A stretch of DNA of 64,000 nt from Pseudomonas cavernae (GCF_003595175.1 NZ_CP032419.1:2356001-2420000); one strand, 5' to 3'. Shown: positions 21,002-30,846, numbered from the stretch's first letter. Numbers and translations are program-made. Notes: generated from the letters alone by a model not told the origin.

Positions 21002-22357
21002 ATGAGTCAAGGAGCGGCAGACAAGGCGGGCACCATGGGTTTCTGGACCTGTACCGCCTTGGTGGTCGGCAACATGGTCGGTTCGGGGGTGTTCCTGCTG
21101 CCCGCCAGTCTGGCCGCTTTCGGTGGCCTGAGCCTGTTCGGCTGGCTGATCTCCTCGATTGGCGCCGTGATTCTGGCGCTGACCTTCGCGCGTCTGAGCC
21201 GCCTCAAGCCCGCTGCCGGCGGGCCTTATGCCTATACCCGCGACGGCTTCGGCAACTTCGCCGGCTATCTCTGCGCCTGGACCTACTGGAAGGCGGCCTG
21301 GATCGGTAACGCGGCGATTGCGGTGACTCTGGTCGGCTACCTGCAAGTATTCATTCCGGCCTTGAAAGATCCGGTGCTGGCGGTCAGTACCGCCATCGGC
21401 GCCATTTGGCTGTGCACCTTCATCAACCTGCGCGGCATAGGTGCCTTTGGCCTGGCGCAGAACATCCTCACTGCACTCAAACTGGTGCCCCTGTTGCTGA
21501 TTGGCATCCTCGGCTGGTTTTCCTTTCACCCGGAATACCTGCGGATTCCCGAGGTGCAGGACATTCCCGGTGGTGGCGGTTATGCCCAGGCCATCGCCAC
21601 CACGGCGGCGCTGACCTTGTGGTCGTTCATTGGCTTGGAGTCGGCAACCGTGCCGGCCGAGCATGTGCGAGACCCGAAACGCACCATTCCGCGCGCCACG
21701 GTCTTCGGCACCTTGGTCGCGGCGGGGGTCTACATCCTGTCAATCACCGCGGTGCAGGGCGTGCTGCCGCCGGAGGTGTTGATGCGTTCCAGCGCCCCAT
21801 TCGCCGATGCCGCGCAGGTGCTGCTTGGCACCTGGGGCTACTATCTGGTCGCCGGTGGGGCGGTGGTGGCCTGCTTGGGCGCGCTCAATGGCTGGGTGCT
21901 GCTGCAAGGGCAGATCCCCATGGCTACCGCGCGCGATGGCCTGTTGCCGAGTTCTCTGGCGAAGACCAACAAATATGATGTGCCGGCCAATGGTCTGCTG
22001 GTTTCCGCGCTGCTGGTCACCGCACTGGTGCTCATCGACGGCCAGGGCGACCTGGTCGAGGTGTTCAACGTCATCATCCTGCTCGGCACTATGACCGGCG
22101 TGGTGCCTTATGCCTTCTGCACGGCGGCACTGTTGCAGTTTCTCGCCGTGACGCCGCAAGACTTCAAGCCGCGCGAGCGCGGCCCGCTGTTTGCCCTTGG
22201 CACGCTCGGTTTCTGCTATTCGCTCTGGGCGCTGTATGGCACCGGCGAGCAGGCAATCTTCTGGGGCTTCCTGGTGCTGATGGCCGGCATCCCGCTCTAC
22301 ACCTGGCGCCAATGGCGCAATCGGCTGGATGCCGAGACGCTCGGTAAGGCGATTTAA
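21002..22357 (+). CDS. APC-family amino acid permease/antiporter
   Basis: A 451-residue inner-membrane protein with about 12 predicted membrane segments, of the APC superfamily near AdiC/CadB/PotE. The N-terminus has GFWTCTALVVGNMVGSGVFL, the substrate-binding TM1 signature, and TM6 has LTLWSFIGLESATVP. The start ATG at 21002 has a strong GGGGGAG site. Position directly behind ldcA supports a lysine/cadaverine or related amino acid/polyamine exchange role; this is inference from context. Confidence 0.85.
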   Translation: MSQGAADKAGTMGFWTCTALVVGNMVGSGVFLLPASLAAFGGLSLFGWLISSIGAVILALTFARLSRLKPAAGGPYAYTRDGFGNFAGYLCAWTYWKAAWIGNAAIAVTLVGYLQVFIPALKDPVLAVSTAIGAIWLCTFINLRGIGAFGLAQNILTALKLVPLLLIGILGWFSFHPEYLRIPEVQDIPGGGGYAQAIATTAALTLWSFIGLESATVPAEHVRDPKRTIPRATVFGTLVAAGVYILSITAVQGVLPPEVLMRSSAPFADAAQVLLGTWGYYLVAGGAVVACLGALNGWVLLQGQIPMATARDGLLPSSLAKTNKYDVPANGLLVSALLVTALVLIDGQGDLVEVFNVIILLGTMTGVVPYAFCTAALLQFLAVTPQDFKPRERGPLFALGTLGFCYSLWALYGTGEQAIFWGFLVLMAGIPLYTWRQWRNRLDAETLGKAI

Positions 22358-22440
22358 TCCTCAAGAGATCAAGCAGTTAACGCCATATCACAAAGCTCCT
22401 TGCAAGCTTTGCGGCGTGTCCCGCATCACAGTCGCCGGCA

Positions 22441-22468
22441 TCGACATTTGAGCCTCGCTTGTTATAGT
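22441..22468 (+). promoter_or_regulatory. Candidate sigma-70 promoter upstream of the crotonase-family gene
   Basis: TCGACA at 22441-22446 and TATAGT at 22463-22468 with 16-bp spacing lie about 60 bp upstream of the next start codon. The -10 box is good and the -35 box fair. It fits an independent transcription unit starting here. Confidence 0.4.
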
Positions 22469-22528
22469 TGGGCGGTTTTAACCATAACAATATCTATTAT
22501 GCGCGCCCGCGCTGTTTGAGGATGCGTC

Positions 22529-23338
22529 ATGTCCGACTACAAAGCCTTTCGTGTCGAGCTGAAGGACAAGATCGCTCATGTGGTGATCAATCGTCCGGAA
22601 AAACTCAATGCCATGAATGCCGACTTCTGGACGGAGATCGTCGATATCTTCCGCTGGGTCGATGACACCGACGAGGTGCGGGTGGTGGTGCTCTCCGGTG
22701 CCGGCAAGCATTTCTCTTCAGGCATTGATCTCACCATGCTCGCCAATGCAGGCCAGTACGGCACGGATGTAGGTCGCAATGCGGAAATGCAACGGCGTCA
22801 GATTCTCAAGCTGCAAGGCTCTTTCAATGCCGTCGACAATTGCCGCAAACCCGTGTTGGCGGCGATTCAAGGATACTGCCTGGGCGGCGGTATCGATCTG
22901 ATCACCGCCTGCGACATGCGTTACGCCACAGTCGACGCAAAGCTGTCCATTCGTGAAATCGACATGGGCTTGGCCGCAGATGTCGGTACCCTACAGCGCT
23001 TGCCACGCATCATCGGCGATGGGCTGGCGCGCGAACTGGCCTATACCGGGCGTGACATCAGTGGTGAAGAAGCGCGCAGCATCGGTCTGGTCAATCGCAC
23101 CTTTGCCGATCAGGCTGCACTGCTCGCGGGGGTATTCGCAATCGCTGGCGAGATTGCCAGCAAGTCGCCGATTGCCGTGCGCGGTACCAAGCGGATGCTT
23201 GATTACATGCGCGATCATCGCATCGACGATGGCCTGGAATATGTCGCGACCTGGAACGCAGCGATGCTGCAGTCCGCCGATTTGCGCGTGGCGATGGCCG
23301 CGTTCATGAGCAAACAGAAGCCGGAATTTGCCGACTAA
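22529..23338 (+). CDS. Crotonase-family protein, delta(3,5)-delta(2,4)-dienoyl-CoA isomerase-like
   Basis: A 269-residue enoyl-CoA hydratase/isomerase superfamily member. The oxyanion-hole regions are visible (KHFSSGIDLTML and GYCLGGGIDLITACDMRYA). The stretch REIDMGLAADVGTLQRLPRI closely matches eukaryotic ECH1, including the acidic catalytic Glu/Asp positions, so dienoyl-CoA isomerisation in oxidation of odd-position unsaturated fatty acids is more likely than plain hydration. The exact substrate is inferred. Confidence 0.85.
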   Translation: MSDYKAFRVELKDKIAHVVINRPEKLNAMNADFWTEIVDIFRWVDDTDEVRVVVLSGAGKHFSSGIDLTMLANAGQYGTDVGRNAEMQRRQILKLQGSFNAVDNCRKPVLAAIQGYCLGGGIDLITACDMRYATVDAKLSIREIDMGLAADVGTLQRLPRIIGDGLARELAYTGRDISGEEARSIGLVNRTFADQAALLAGVFAIAGEIASKSPIAVRGTKRMLDYMRDHRIDDGLEYVATWNAAMLQSADLRVAMAAFMSKQKPEFAD

Positions 23339-23395
23339 GGCTGACGCAAAGCATCCGATGCAGTCCATTTACCCGGCGCGGGAGGCGCACTAGGC

Positions 23396-25069
23396 ATGGT
23401 TTCAGGAGCTACGTCCCTGAGTTTGGTGCGCGACGAGCTGTTCGCCACCATGGAAGAGGCCGAACAGAGCCTCGAGCATTTCATTGCCGAGCGGCATAAC
23501 GGCAGCCCGTTGCAGCAGGCCGTCGAAAGCCTGCAGCAAGTGCGCGGCACCTTGAATTTGATCGAACTGGCGGGTGCCGAGTTGCTGGCCCAGGAAATCC
23601 TTCAGCAGGCCACGGACATTCCCGCCGGCGCCGGCGAGGAGCGCGACGGCCAGTTGACGGCGCTGAGCAATGCCTTGCATGTGCTGCGTCGCTATCTGGA
23701 GAACGTCGACAGTCATCGTCAGGAGTTGCCGGAGCTGCTGCTGCCGGCGATCAACGAGCTGCGCCAAGCCGGCGGCCAGACGCCGCTGCCGGAAAGTTTC
23801 TTTTTCAGCGCGCGTCTCGATCAACTGCGCTCCCCAAGCAGCGCAAGCGTGCTGGATGCTGCGACCCTGGCCAGCCAGGTGCGCCACCTGCGGCACATGT
23901 ATCAGGTCGGGCTGCTGGGTTTTATCCGCGAGCAGAACTCCCAGGCCGGGATCAAGCTCATGGCGCGTGCCTTCAGCCGGCTCGACAACTTGTTCGCCAA
24001 CGAGCCACGCGGACGCTTGTGCTGGATCGCCGCTGCCGCGCTGGAGGCCCAGCTCGACGGCCAGTTGCTGGCGCGTAAATCGCGCAAGCAGCTGTTTGCC
24101 CGACTCGATCGCGAGCTCAAGCAATTGCTTGGCAATCCGCAGCATGAAGCTCCGCGCAATCTACTCAAGGAATTGCTCTATCTGGTGGCGCTTGCCGACA
24201 GCCGGGGTCCCTTGGCCAGTCAGGTGCGCGAGACTTTCGGCCTGGCCGCGCTGCCGTTTACCGATCAGTTGCTGGAAGAGGAATATCAGCGCCTGGCAGG
24301 GCCGGGGCAGGCGGTCATGCGCTCGCTGTCTTCGGCGATCCGCGAGGAACTGGCCGGCGTCAAGGATCTGCTCGATCTGATCGAGCGCGGCACTGCCGAG
24401 AGTGAGGGCTTCAACGCCCTGCAGGCCTTGCTGGCGAAGCTGACCAAGACCCTGAACATGGTCGGCTTGAGTTCGGCGAGTACTATTCTCAGCGCCCAGT
24501 TGCCGACGGTGGCGGGTTGGAGCGAAGTGCAGGCAGCCGACACCGCGGCGCTGAACAAGCTGGCCGATGCGGTATTGCATGTGGAAAGCATGGTCGCCGG
24601 TCTCGATCGCGGCGAGCGCCGCGATCAGCGCCTGGCCACGGTCGTGGATGAGGCCGAGTCCTTCGCCCTGCATCAGCTGGCCGAGGCGCGGATCGTGGTG
24701 GTCGACGAAGCTCAGGCGGGTCTGGCCTTGGCCAAGCGGGCGATCACATCATATCTGGAGTCCAGCGGCGACAAGCTGCACCTGGCCAACGTGCCATTCA
24801 GTCTGCAGGCGGTGCGTGGCGGCTTGTGGTTCCTCGGGCAGGAGCGGGCGGCCTGGCTGGTCGGTGCCTGCAGCGACTATATCCAGAAGCAGATGCTCGA
24901 AACCGCGCAGATACCGTCGGAGCAGATGCTTGAGACCCTGGCCGATGCGCTGACCAGTCTTGAGTACTATCTGGAAGGCGGCGCCGTGTTGCGTCCTGAG
25001 ACCACGCCCAGCGTGCTCGACCTCGCCGCTGACAGCGTGCGTGCCCTCGGCTTGCCGGTGGCGGCCTGA
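23396..25069 (+). CDS. fimL: FimL, Chp-system scaffold (HPt-like, ChpA N-terminal homologue)
   Basis: A 557-residue cytoplasmic protein resembling the N-terminal part of the ChpA histidine kinase ([40 protein letters not shown]). In P. aeruginosa FimL links the Pil-Chp surface-sensing pathway to adenylate cyclase CyaB and Vfr, affecting twitching and virulence genes. HPt-like helical repeats are visible, but the phosphotransfer His context typical of true HPt domains is not. Its TGA overlaps the ATG of nudC (TGATG), indicating coupling. Type IV pilus function here is inferred from orthology and position. Confidence 0.88.
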   Translation: MVSGATSLSLVRDELFATMEEAEQSLEHFIAERHNGSPLQQAVESLQQVRGTLNLIELAGAELLAQEILQQATDIPAGAGEERDGQLTALSNALHVLRRYLENVDSHRQELPELLLPAINELRQAGGQTPLPESFFFSARLDQLRSPSSASVLDAATLASQVRHLRHMYQVGLLGFIREQNSQAGIKLMARAFSRLDNLFANEPRGRLCWIAAAALEAQLDGQLLARKSRKQLFARLDRELKQLLGNPQHEAPRNLLKELLYLVALADSRGPLASQVRETFGLAALPFTDQLLEEEYQRLAGPGQAVMRSLSSAIREELAGVKDLLDLIERGTAESEGFNALQALLAKLTKTLNMVGLSSASTILSAQLPTVAGWSEVQAADTAALNKLADAVLHVESMVAGLDRGERRDQRLATVVDEAESFALHQLAEARIVVVDEAQAGLALAKRAITSYLESSGDKLHLANVPFSLQAVRGGLWFLGQERAAWLVGACSDYIQKQMLETAQIPSEQMLETLADALTSLEYYLEGGAVLRPETTPSVLDLAADSVRALGLPVAA

Positions 25070-25902
25070 TGGAACAGGGCTGGCAGACCACTCCGGCGCT
25101 GGACAACAGCCTGCCCGGTGGCTGGGCCTTGGCTCGCTGTCAGCAGGGCTTTCTCGCTGACAGCAATGGCGTGCTGTTTCCCCGTGAGTGGCTCAAGCGC
25201 CAGGAATTGTCGCTCTCGGCCGAGCATGGTTTGGGTTACTTCAACGGCGAGCCGGTCTGGCTATTGGAGCTGCAGCAACCGGCCGAGGTGATGGGCTGTC
25301 ACTGGCAGGGGCTGCGCCAGTTCATGCTGCAGGCCGATTACCCGACGTTCCGCATGCTGTCCTTCGCCGAGCAGATCGGCAGTTGGAGCAGCCAGCACCG
25401 CTTCTGCGGGCGCTGCGGCAGTCCGACCCGGCAGGTGCCAGGTGAGCGCTGCATGCGCTGCCCGGGCTGCGGGCTCGACAGTTATGCGCGGATTTCACCG
25501 AGCATGATCGTGCTGGTCACCCGGGGCGATGAAATCCTCCTGGCCCGTTCGCCGCGTTTCGTGCCCGGCATGTACAGCACCCTGGCCGGTTTCGTCGAAC
25601 CCGGCGAATCGGTGGAGGAGTGCGTGGCCCGCGAGGTGCGCGAGGAAGTCGGCCTGGAGGTAGGCAACCTGCAGTACCTGGGTAGTCAGGGCTGGCCTTT
25701 CCCGCATTCGCTGATGCTCGGCTTCCATGCCGAGTACGCCGCAGGCGACATCACCCCGCAGGCGGATGAGATCGAAGATGCCCGCTGGTTCCCTATCGAA
25801 CAACTGCCGCCGCTGCCAATGCAACGCTCCATTGCCCGCTATCTGATCGACCTCTACCTGGCGCGCCGCCTAGGCCATCCCGAACCAGTGCTGCCACGCT
25901 AA
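25069..25902 (+). CDS. nudC: NADH pyrophosphatase / NAD-cap hydrolase
   Basis: A 277-residue Nudix hydrolase that cleaves NADH and removes NAD caps from RNA 5' ends. A zinc ribbon [10 protein letters not shown] ... CMRCPGCG precedes the Nudix box [20 protein letters not shown] with its catalytic glutamates, followed by the NudC-type [14 protein letters not shown] motif. It is coupled to fimL by a TGATG overlap, and its 3' end overlaps the convergent TSUP gene by 33 bp. Confidence 0.95.
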   Translation: MEQGWQTTPALDNSLPGGWALARCQQGFLADSNGVLFPREWLKRQELSLSAEHGLGYFNGEPVWLLELQQPAEVMGCHWQGLRQFMLQADYPTFRMLSFAEQIGSWSSQHRFCGRCGSPTRQVPGERCMRCPGCGLDSYARISPSMIVLVTRGDEILLARSPRFVPGMYSTLAGFVEPGESVEECVAREVREEVGLEVGNLQYLGSQGWPFPHSLMLGFHAEYAAGDITPQADEIEDARWFPIEQLPPLPMQRSIARYLIDLYLARRLGHPEPVLPR

Positions 25903-26649
25903 ACGCGCGGTCAACGCCAGCACCACCAGAATGAACACCGGGCGAATGAACTTGGCGCCGCCATGAATGGCCGTGTGGGCGCCAAGAAAGGCCCCGGCCA
26001 TCAGGGCCAGGCCCATGCTGATGCCGAGCGCCCAGGCCACCTGACCCGAGACGATGAACACTGCCAGCGCCGCGGCGTTGCTGATGAAGTTCATGCTGCG
26101 CGCCACGCCACTGGCGCGTAGCAGGTCGAGCGGGTAGAGCAGCAGGCTGCTGACCGTCCAGAACGCGCCGGTGCCAGGCCCGGCGACCCCATCGTAAAAG
26201 CCCAGGCCGAGACCTTGCGGCCACTGCCGGCCACGGGCGATCGGTGCCTCGACATTCACCGGCGCCGTCGGGGTGCGGCTGAACAGCAGATACAGGCCGC
26301 AAGCGAACACCACCACCGGCAGGAATTGATTCAGCCAGGCGGCTGGCAGCCAGTGCGCGAGCGTGGCACCGAGCAACGCACCGATGCCGGTGGCGACCAA
26401 GGCATTCCGCCATTGGCCAGGATCGAACAACTTGCGCCGATAGAAAGTGAAGCTGGCGGTGGCCGAGCCGAAGGTCGCGCACAGTTTGTTGGTGCCCAGT
26501 ACCAGATGTGGCGGCAGGCCGGCGGTGAGCAGGGCCGGGATGGTCAGCAAGCCACCCCCGCCGGCAATGGCGTCGATGAAACCGGCGAGAAAAGCCACCA
26601 GGGCCAGGATCAGCAAGGTCAGCGGATCGACGATCAGGTCAAGGGGCAT
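25870..26649 (-). CDS. TSUP family sulfite exporter TauE/SafE-like permease
   Basis: A 259-residue inner-membrane protein with about eight membrane segments. The duplicated TSUP signature is visible: [19 protein letters not shown] with [11 protein letters not shown] in the first half and [14 protein letters not shown] with [12 protein letters not shown] in the second. The family exports sulfite, sulfoacetate and other organic anions; the substrate here is unknown. It converges on nudC, sharing 33 bp at the 3' ends, and starts at ATG 26649. Confidence 0.88.
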   Translation of the reverse strand: MPLDLIVDPLTLLILALVAFLAGFIDAIAGGGGLLTIPALLTAGLPPHLVLGTNKLCATFGSATASFTFYRRKLFDPGQWRNALVATGIGALLGATLAHWLPAAWLNQFLPVVVFACGLYLLFSRTPTAPVNVEAPIARGRQWPQGLGLGFYDGVAGPGTGAFWTVSSLLLYPLDLLRASGVARSMNFISNAAALAVFIVSGQVAWALGISMGLALMAGAFLGAHTAIHGGAKFIRPVFILVVLALTARLAWQHWFGMA

Positions 26650-26748
26650 AAAAATCCAAAGTGTGTCCGACTGCGCGGAGTGTTGACTGGCCGGTTGGCG
26701 GCTTGCTGAGCATAATGCCGGCTATTTTCCACACAAGGAATTGGGCTT

Positions 26749-27399
26749 ATGCAGTATGACGGTTTGGCTTGGTGCATCGCGCTGCTGGCTCTGCTTGCCG
26801 CGCTGATCGCCGCACGCATTCTGTTCAGTCGTCAGTGGTTGCTCGGCTGGCTGCGCGGCACCTGCGGTGTGGCCTTTCTTGCCCTGGCCGGGCTGGTGGG
26901 GCTCGCCGGCTATGACCTGATGAGCTATACCGCGCTGCCGCAAGGCAAGCCCGTGGTGACGCTGAGCTTCCAGGCCGATGGCCCGCAACGCTACCGGGTC
27001 AGCCTGCTGGAAGGAGCCGAAGAGCGCACTGTCACGCTGGAAGGCGATCTGTGGCAGCTGGATATGCGTATGCTGCAGTGGAAGGGCCTGGCGGCGTTGA
27101 TCGGTCTACAGCCGGGTTATCGGCTGGAAAAGCTCTCCGGGCGTTTCCTCGCCATCGAGCAACAGGAGCTGGCTCAGCATGCGCAGGTAGCGCTGGCGCA
27201 GAGCTTCTACGGCATAGATTTGTGGCGCTGGCTGCGACTCGGGCAGCACGATCTGTTTCTCTTCGATCCGCAGGCGCTGCGGGTGACCTATCTGCCGGTG
27301 GCCGATGGCGCCGTCTATGCGGTGGGGCTGACGCCGACCGGACTGCTGGCGCAGCCGGTGAACCAGGCCGCCAACCAGGCGCTGAAGGACTGGCGCTAA
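26749..27399 (+). CDS. Conserved membrane-anchored hypothetical protein
   Basis: A 216-residue protein with two N-terminal membrane segments (about residues 7-23 and 37-57), after which the chain continues as a soluble domain of about 150 residues with alternating hydrophobic pattern (VVTLSFQADGPQRYRVSLLE). A segment AQVALAQSFYGIDLWRWLRL recurs in proteins often labelled as multidrug-transporter related in pseudomonads, but nothing here looks like a transporter. It diverges from the TSUP gene and is closed by a strong terminator. Function unknown. Confidence 0.75.
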   Translation: MQYDGLAWCIALLALLAALIAARILFSRQWLLGWLRGTCGVAFLALAGLVGLAGYDLMSYTALPQGKPVVTLSFQADGPQRYRVSLLEGAEERTVTLEGDLWQLDMRMLQWKGLAALIGLQPGYRLEKLSGRFLAIEQQELAQHAQVALAQSFYGIDLWRWLRLGQHDLFLFDPQALRVTYLPVADGAVYAVGLTPTGLLAQPVNQAANQALKDWR

Positions 27400-27408
27400 A
27401 GTTAGCCG

Positions 27409-27444
27409 CATGAAAAAAGGGACCCGTGGGTCCCTTTTTTCATG
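27409..27444. terminator. Strong bidirectional terminator
   Basis: A perfect palindrome with 17-bp arms (CATGAAAAAAGGGACCC and its complement) and a 2-nt centre. A and T runs are built into the stem so it works in both directions, ending the plus-strand hypothetical gene and the minus-strand SDR gene. Confidence 0.92.
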
Positions 27445-27456
27445 CCGGGCGAATCC

Positions 27457-28224
27457 TCAGGAGAGGTAACCGCCATCGACATTCAGCGCCACGCCAGTGG
27501 TGTAGCTGGAGGCATCGCTGGCCAGGTAGAGCACGGCGCCGGCCATCTCGCTTGGGTTGGCTACGCGCTTGAGCGGGATGCGCTGCAGGGCGGTATTGAG
27601 GATGGCGTCGTTCTTCACCAGCGCGGAGGCGAACTTGGTGTCGGTCAGGCCCGGCAGCAGGGCGTTGCAGCGAATGCCGAACTGCGCGCACTCCTTGGCA
27701 AAGACCTTGGTCATGCTGATCACTGCGGCCTTGGTCACCGAGTAGATGCCCTGGAACTCGCCTGGCGATACGCCATTGATGGAGGCGACGTTGATGATGC
27801 TGCCGCCGCCGTTGGCTTTCATCAGCTTGCCGCCTTCGATGGACATGAAATAGTAGCCACGGATGTTGACGTCGACTGTCTTCTGGAAGGCGCTGAGGTC
27901 GGTGTCCAGCACGCTGCAGAACTGCGGGTTGGTGGCGGCGTTGTTGACCAGAATATCGAGGCGGCCGAACTGCTCGCGGATCTGGGCGAACACGCTCTGG
28001 ATTTGCTCCATCTCGCCAATGTGGCAGGCGATGGCGGTGGCTTTGCCGCCGTCGGCGATGATGGCGTCGGCGACGGCCTGGCAACCGTCGATCTTGCGGC
28101 TGGAGACGATCACATGGGCGCCTTGCTGGGCCAGCAGCTTGGCGATGGCTTCACCGATGCCGCGGCTGGCGCCAGAGACGAAGGCGATCTTGCCGTCGAG
28201 GTCGAACAGATGAGTCTTGGACAT
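27457..28224 (-). CDS. Short-chain dehydrogenase/reductase
   Basis: A 255-residue classical SDR oxidoreductase. Rossmann motif SGASRGIGEAIAK, NNAATN for core stabilisation, and the active site Ser...YSVTKAA (Tyr and Lys spaced as YxxxK) are visible. GGSIINVASINGVSPGEFQG supplies the catalytic Ser. A TSRK-like VSSRKIDGCQ after beta-2 favours NADP(H). It is the second gene of a two-gene unit 40 bp behind an APH-family gene, a pairing also seen in P. aeruginosa, where it has been linked to acyl-CoA metabolism; the substrate is not known. Confidence 0.85.
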   Translation of the reverse strand: MSKTHLFDLDGKIAFVSGASRGIGEAIAKLLAQQGAHVIVSSRKIDGCQAVADAIIADGGKATAIACHIGEMEQIQSVFAQIREQFGRLDILVNNAATNPQFCSVLDTDLSAFQKTVDVNIRGYYFMSIEGGKLMKANGGGSIINVASINGVSPGEFQGIYSVTKAAVISMTKVFAKECAQFGIRCNALLPGLTDTKFASALVKNDAILNTALQRIPLKRVANPSEMAGAVLYLASDASSYTTGVALNVDGGYLS

Positions 28225-28264
28225 GGGGTTCCCCTAGTTATGGGCAATTACGGCTTAAAGCCGG

Positions 28265-29332
28265 TTACAGCCGAGATTTGCCGATGACCTGCAGGCTCAT
28301 CTGCTCCAGCAGCTTGTTCATGTGAATGAACTGGGCGAAGCGTTTGTCCTGGGTCTGGCCGTGATAGAAGCGGTAGTAGATCTGCTGCACGATGCCGGCC
28401 AGGCGGAACAGGCCGTAGGTGTAATAGAAGTCGAAATTGTCGATCTGGATGCCCGATCGTTCGGCGTAGTAGTCGACGAACTCCTGGCGGGTCAGCATGC
28501 CCGGCAGATGGCTCGGCTGGCGGCGCATCATCTGCACCGGGGCCGGGTCGTTGGCCTCGATCCAGTAGGCGAGGGTGTTGCCCAGGTCCATCAGTGGATC
28601 GCCGATGGTGGTCAGCTCCCAGTCGAGCACGCCGATGATTTTCATCGGGTTGGCCGGGTCGAGGATGACGTTGTCGAAGCGGTAGTCGTTATGCACGATG
28701 CCCGGTTTGGGGTGATCGGCCGGCATCTTGTCGCGTAGCCAGGCCTTGACCGCTTCCCAGGACGGGGCGTCGGGGGTCAGGGCCTTCTCGTAACGATCGC
28801 TCCAGCCGCTGATCTGACGCTGAACGTAGCCTTCCGGCTTGCCCAGATCGCCAAGCCCGCAGGCGTTGTAGTCGACGTTGTGCAGGTCGACCAGCTTGTC
28901 GACGAAGCTCTTGCACAGCTGGCGAGTCTGGCCTTCGTCGATGCTCAGTTCCGGCGGCAGGTCGGCGCGCAGGATGATGCCCTTGACCCGTTCCATGACA
29001 TAGAACTCGGCGCCGATCACCGATTCGTCGGTGCAGTGCACGAAGGCTTTGGGGCAGTAGGGGAAGCCGGCATTGAGCTGATTGAGAATGCGGTACTCGC
29101 GGCCCATGTCGTGGGCGGACTTGGCCTTGTGGCCGAAGGGCGGGCGACGCAGCACCAGTTCCTGTTCCGGGTATTCCAGCAGGTAGGTCAGGTTCGACGC
29201 ACCTCCGGGGAACTGGCTGATACGGGGCGAGCCACTGAGGCCGGGAATGTGGGCCTTGAGGTACGGATCGATCACCGCGGCGTCGAGTTCTTCGCCATCG
29301 CGGATGCGAGTGGATTGGTCGGTAAGCGCCAT
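28265..29332 (-). CDS. APH-family phosphotransferase (ACAD10/11 kinase-domain-like)
   Basis: A 355-residue aminoglycoside-phosphotransferase-fold protein resembling the kinase domain of ACAD10/ACAD11, which phosphorylates 4-hydroxyacyl-CoAs. Motifs: QFPGGASNLTYLLEY (nucleotide loop), LVLRRPPFGHKAKSAHDMGR, catalytic loop IVHNDYRFDNVILD and metal-binding VLDWELTTIGDPLMDLG. Such proteins are not antibiotic-resistance enzymes. Together with the downstream SDR it plausibly processes hydroxylated acyl-CoA; this is inference. The ATG at 29332 has an AGAAGGG site. Confidence 0.85.
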   Translation of the reverse strand: MALTDQSTRIRDGEELDAAVIDPYLKAHIPGLSGSPRISQFPGGASNLTYLLEYPEQELVLRRPPFGHKAKSAHDMGREYRILNQLNAGFPYCPKAFVHCTDESVIGAEFYVMERVKGIILRADLPPELSIDEGQTRQLCKSFVDKLVDLHNVDYNACGLGDLGKPEGYVQRQISGWSDRYEKALTPDAPSWEAVKAWLRDKMPADHPKPGIVHNDYRFDNVILDPANPMKIIGVLDWELTTIGDPLMDLGNTLAYWIEANDPAPVQMMRRQPSHLPGMLTRQEFVDYYAERSGIQIDNFDFYYTYGLFRLAGIVQQIYYRFYHGQTQDKRFAQFIHMNKLLEQMSLQVIGKSRL

Positions 29333-29472
29333 GCGTATCCCTTCTATTTATGATGGGGGCCTTAGACTATTGGTTAATCTAATGCTGCTGCCGAAGCCTC
29401 ACAAGCTGCACGCGGCTTTATAGGCGAGCGTGTTGCAGCTCAATCAGCCTGCCTGATTGCTGTTTGCAAGCG

Positions 29473-29505
29473 AAAAAAAACCGGAGTCAGACGACTCCGG
29501 TTTTT
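29473..29505. terminator. Bidirectional terminator downstream of SCP2 gene
   Basis: CCGGAGTC and GACTCCGG (8-bp perfect arms, 4-nt loop) flanked by eight A on the left and five T on the right. On the minus strand the eight A become a T tail, suited to ending the SCP2-gene transcript. Confidence 0.88.
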
Positions 29506-29530
29506 GCGGTTGCCGTGGCAGCCTTGAAGC

Positions 29531-29845
29531 TTAGACCGGGAACAGTTCGCCCAGCTTCATCGCCAGCATCATATCGCCTTCGGCGCGCAGCTTGCCGGCC
29601 ATGAATGCCTGCATGCCGTCGGTCTCGCCGCTGGTGATGCCTTTCAGGGTTTCGGTGTTCATGATCAGGGTGACGTTCGGGGTAGCGGCATCGCCTTGCT
29701 GCAGATCGCAGGTGCCGTCTTTCACCACCAGGTAGTGGTTCTCGCCATCTTCGATGTTGAACTGGAATACCAGGTCCAGGCCAGCAGCGGCGCTGGCGTT
29801 GAACTTGGACTGCATGGTTTTGACGATGTCAGCAACTGTGGTCAT
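29531..29845 (-). CDS. SCP2 sterol-binding domain protein
   Basis: A stand-alone 104-residue SCP2 domain, a small cytosolic lipid- or acyl-CoA-binding fold. The typical segment VTLIMNTETLKGITSGETDG followed by MQAFMAGKLRAEGDMMLAMK is present. ATG at 29845 is chosen because it has a GAAAGGA site and matches the family start; the frame extends upstream to 29911. Position beside SDR and APH genes suggests a shared role in acyl-chain metabolism, but this is inferred. Confidence 0.88.
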   Translation of the reverse strand: MTTVADIVKTMQSKFNASAAAGLDLVFQFNIEDGENHYLVVKDGTCDLQQGDAATPNVTLIMNTETLKGITSGETDGMQAFMAGKLRAEGDMMLAMKLGELFPV

Positions 29846-29907
29846 GGTGTGATCCTTTCTAGTTTTGGGGTTTTCCAGTGGCCTTGACGGCCAGGGTATC
29901 CGAGAGC

Positions 29908-30615
29908 TCAACGGTAGGTGATGAGTTCCGGGGCCTTCAACAGCTCCAAATGCACGTGACTGTTGAAGGAAGCCAAAGCCACCTCGCGGCCGCGAAACTT
30001 CAGGCGGTTGAGCGAGGTGTTGACGATTTGCCAGTTCAATTCGAACGCCTTGTTGGCCGGTACACCGGTGATCAGGTGCAGCAGGGCGGTGATGGTGCCG
30101 CCGGAGGTGAACACGGCGATGTTCTGCTTACTGTCTGCTTGCGCGAGGATGCGCTCGAGTCCGGCCTGGACCTTGTCGACGAAGCTCTGCCAGCTTTCCA
30201 ATTCAGCGGCGTGTTCGCCGCTGAGCCAGCGGCCGATCAGGATTGCGAACAAGCGCTGGAATTCCGCTCGGTTCTGCGCGCCATTGCGCAGGATGTACAA
30301 GGCCTCCGGCTCCTCGGTCAGCAGGCCGGGGAGCAGGGTGCGGATCACCGCGTCGGCGTCGAACTCATTGAACGCGGGGTCGATCTCGACTTCCGGAGCC
30401 GGCAGGCCCACGGCCTGGAGCTGGGCGAGGGCGGCTTGGGCGGTGTGTTGTTGGCGGCGCAGGTCGCCGCTCAAGCAGCGGTCGAAGCTCACGCCGAGGT
30501 GGGCCAGATGTTTGCCCAATAATTCGGCCTGACGAATTCCAGTTTCAGACAGTACATCGTAATTGTCGGCGCCGAACGAGGCCTGGCCATGTCGAATCAG
30601 GTAGATACTGCCCAC
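29908..30615 (-). CDS. Histidine phosphatase family protein
   Basis: A 235-residue member of the phosphoglycerate-mutase-like histidine phosphatase superfamily. The phospho-accepting His is in LIRHGQASFG near the N-terminus, and the second catalytic His region is represented by AVFTSGGTITALLHLITG, where the usual GH is replaced by SG, so catalytic competence is uncertain. The start is GTG at 30615. It lies upstream of the SCP2 gene on the same strand and diverges from sohB. Substrate unknown. Confidence 0.8.
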   Translation of the reverse strand: MGSIYLIRHGQASFGADNYDVLSETGIRQAELLGKHLAHLGVSFDRCLSGDLRRQQHTAQAALAQLQAVGLPAPEVEIDPAFNEFDADAVIRTLLPGLLTEEPEALYILRNGAQNRAEFQRLFAILIGRWLSGEHAAELESWQSFVDKVQAGLERILAQADSKQNIAVFTSGGTITALLHLITGVPANKAFELNWQIVNTSLNRLKFRGREVALASFNSHVHLELLKAPELITYR

Positions 30616-30846
30616 GCTCGGCTCATCCTAAAAGGTGAAGATTTCGCGAGGTTATGAGGATAGGTAGGGCCTGTCAACGGAAAAACATACGCTTGTTTGA
30701 ATGAGCAAGGCAGGCCCATCTTTCAATGGGGGACGTCGATTCGGTCGACTTTCGTTGCTGGCCGCCGGCAGGCCGCCTGAGTATGCTTGATCGTTATCAA
30801 TCGCGCTCAACACCGGGTCGCGGAGCAGCAAGCGAGGGGAAAACGC

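Noticed and set aside
28265-29332. Aminoglycoside resistance gene
   Set aside because: The APH fold is shared, but the sequence is of the ACAD10/11-like class found in lipid catabolism, not an antibiotic kinase.
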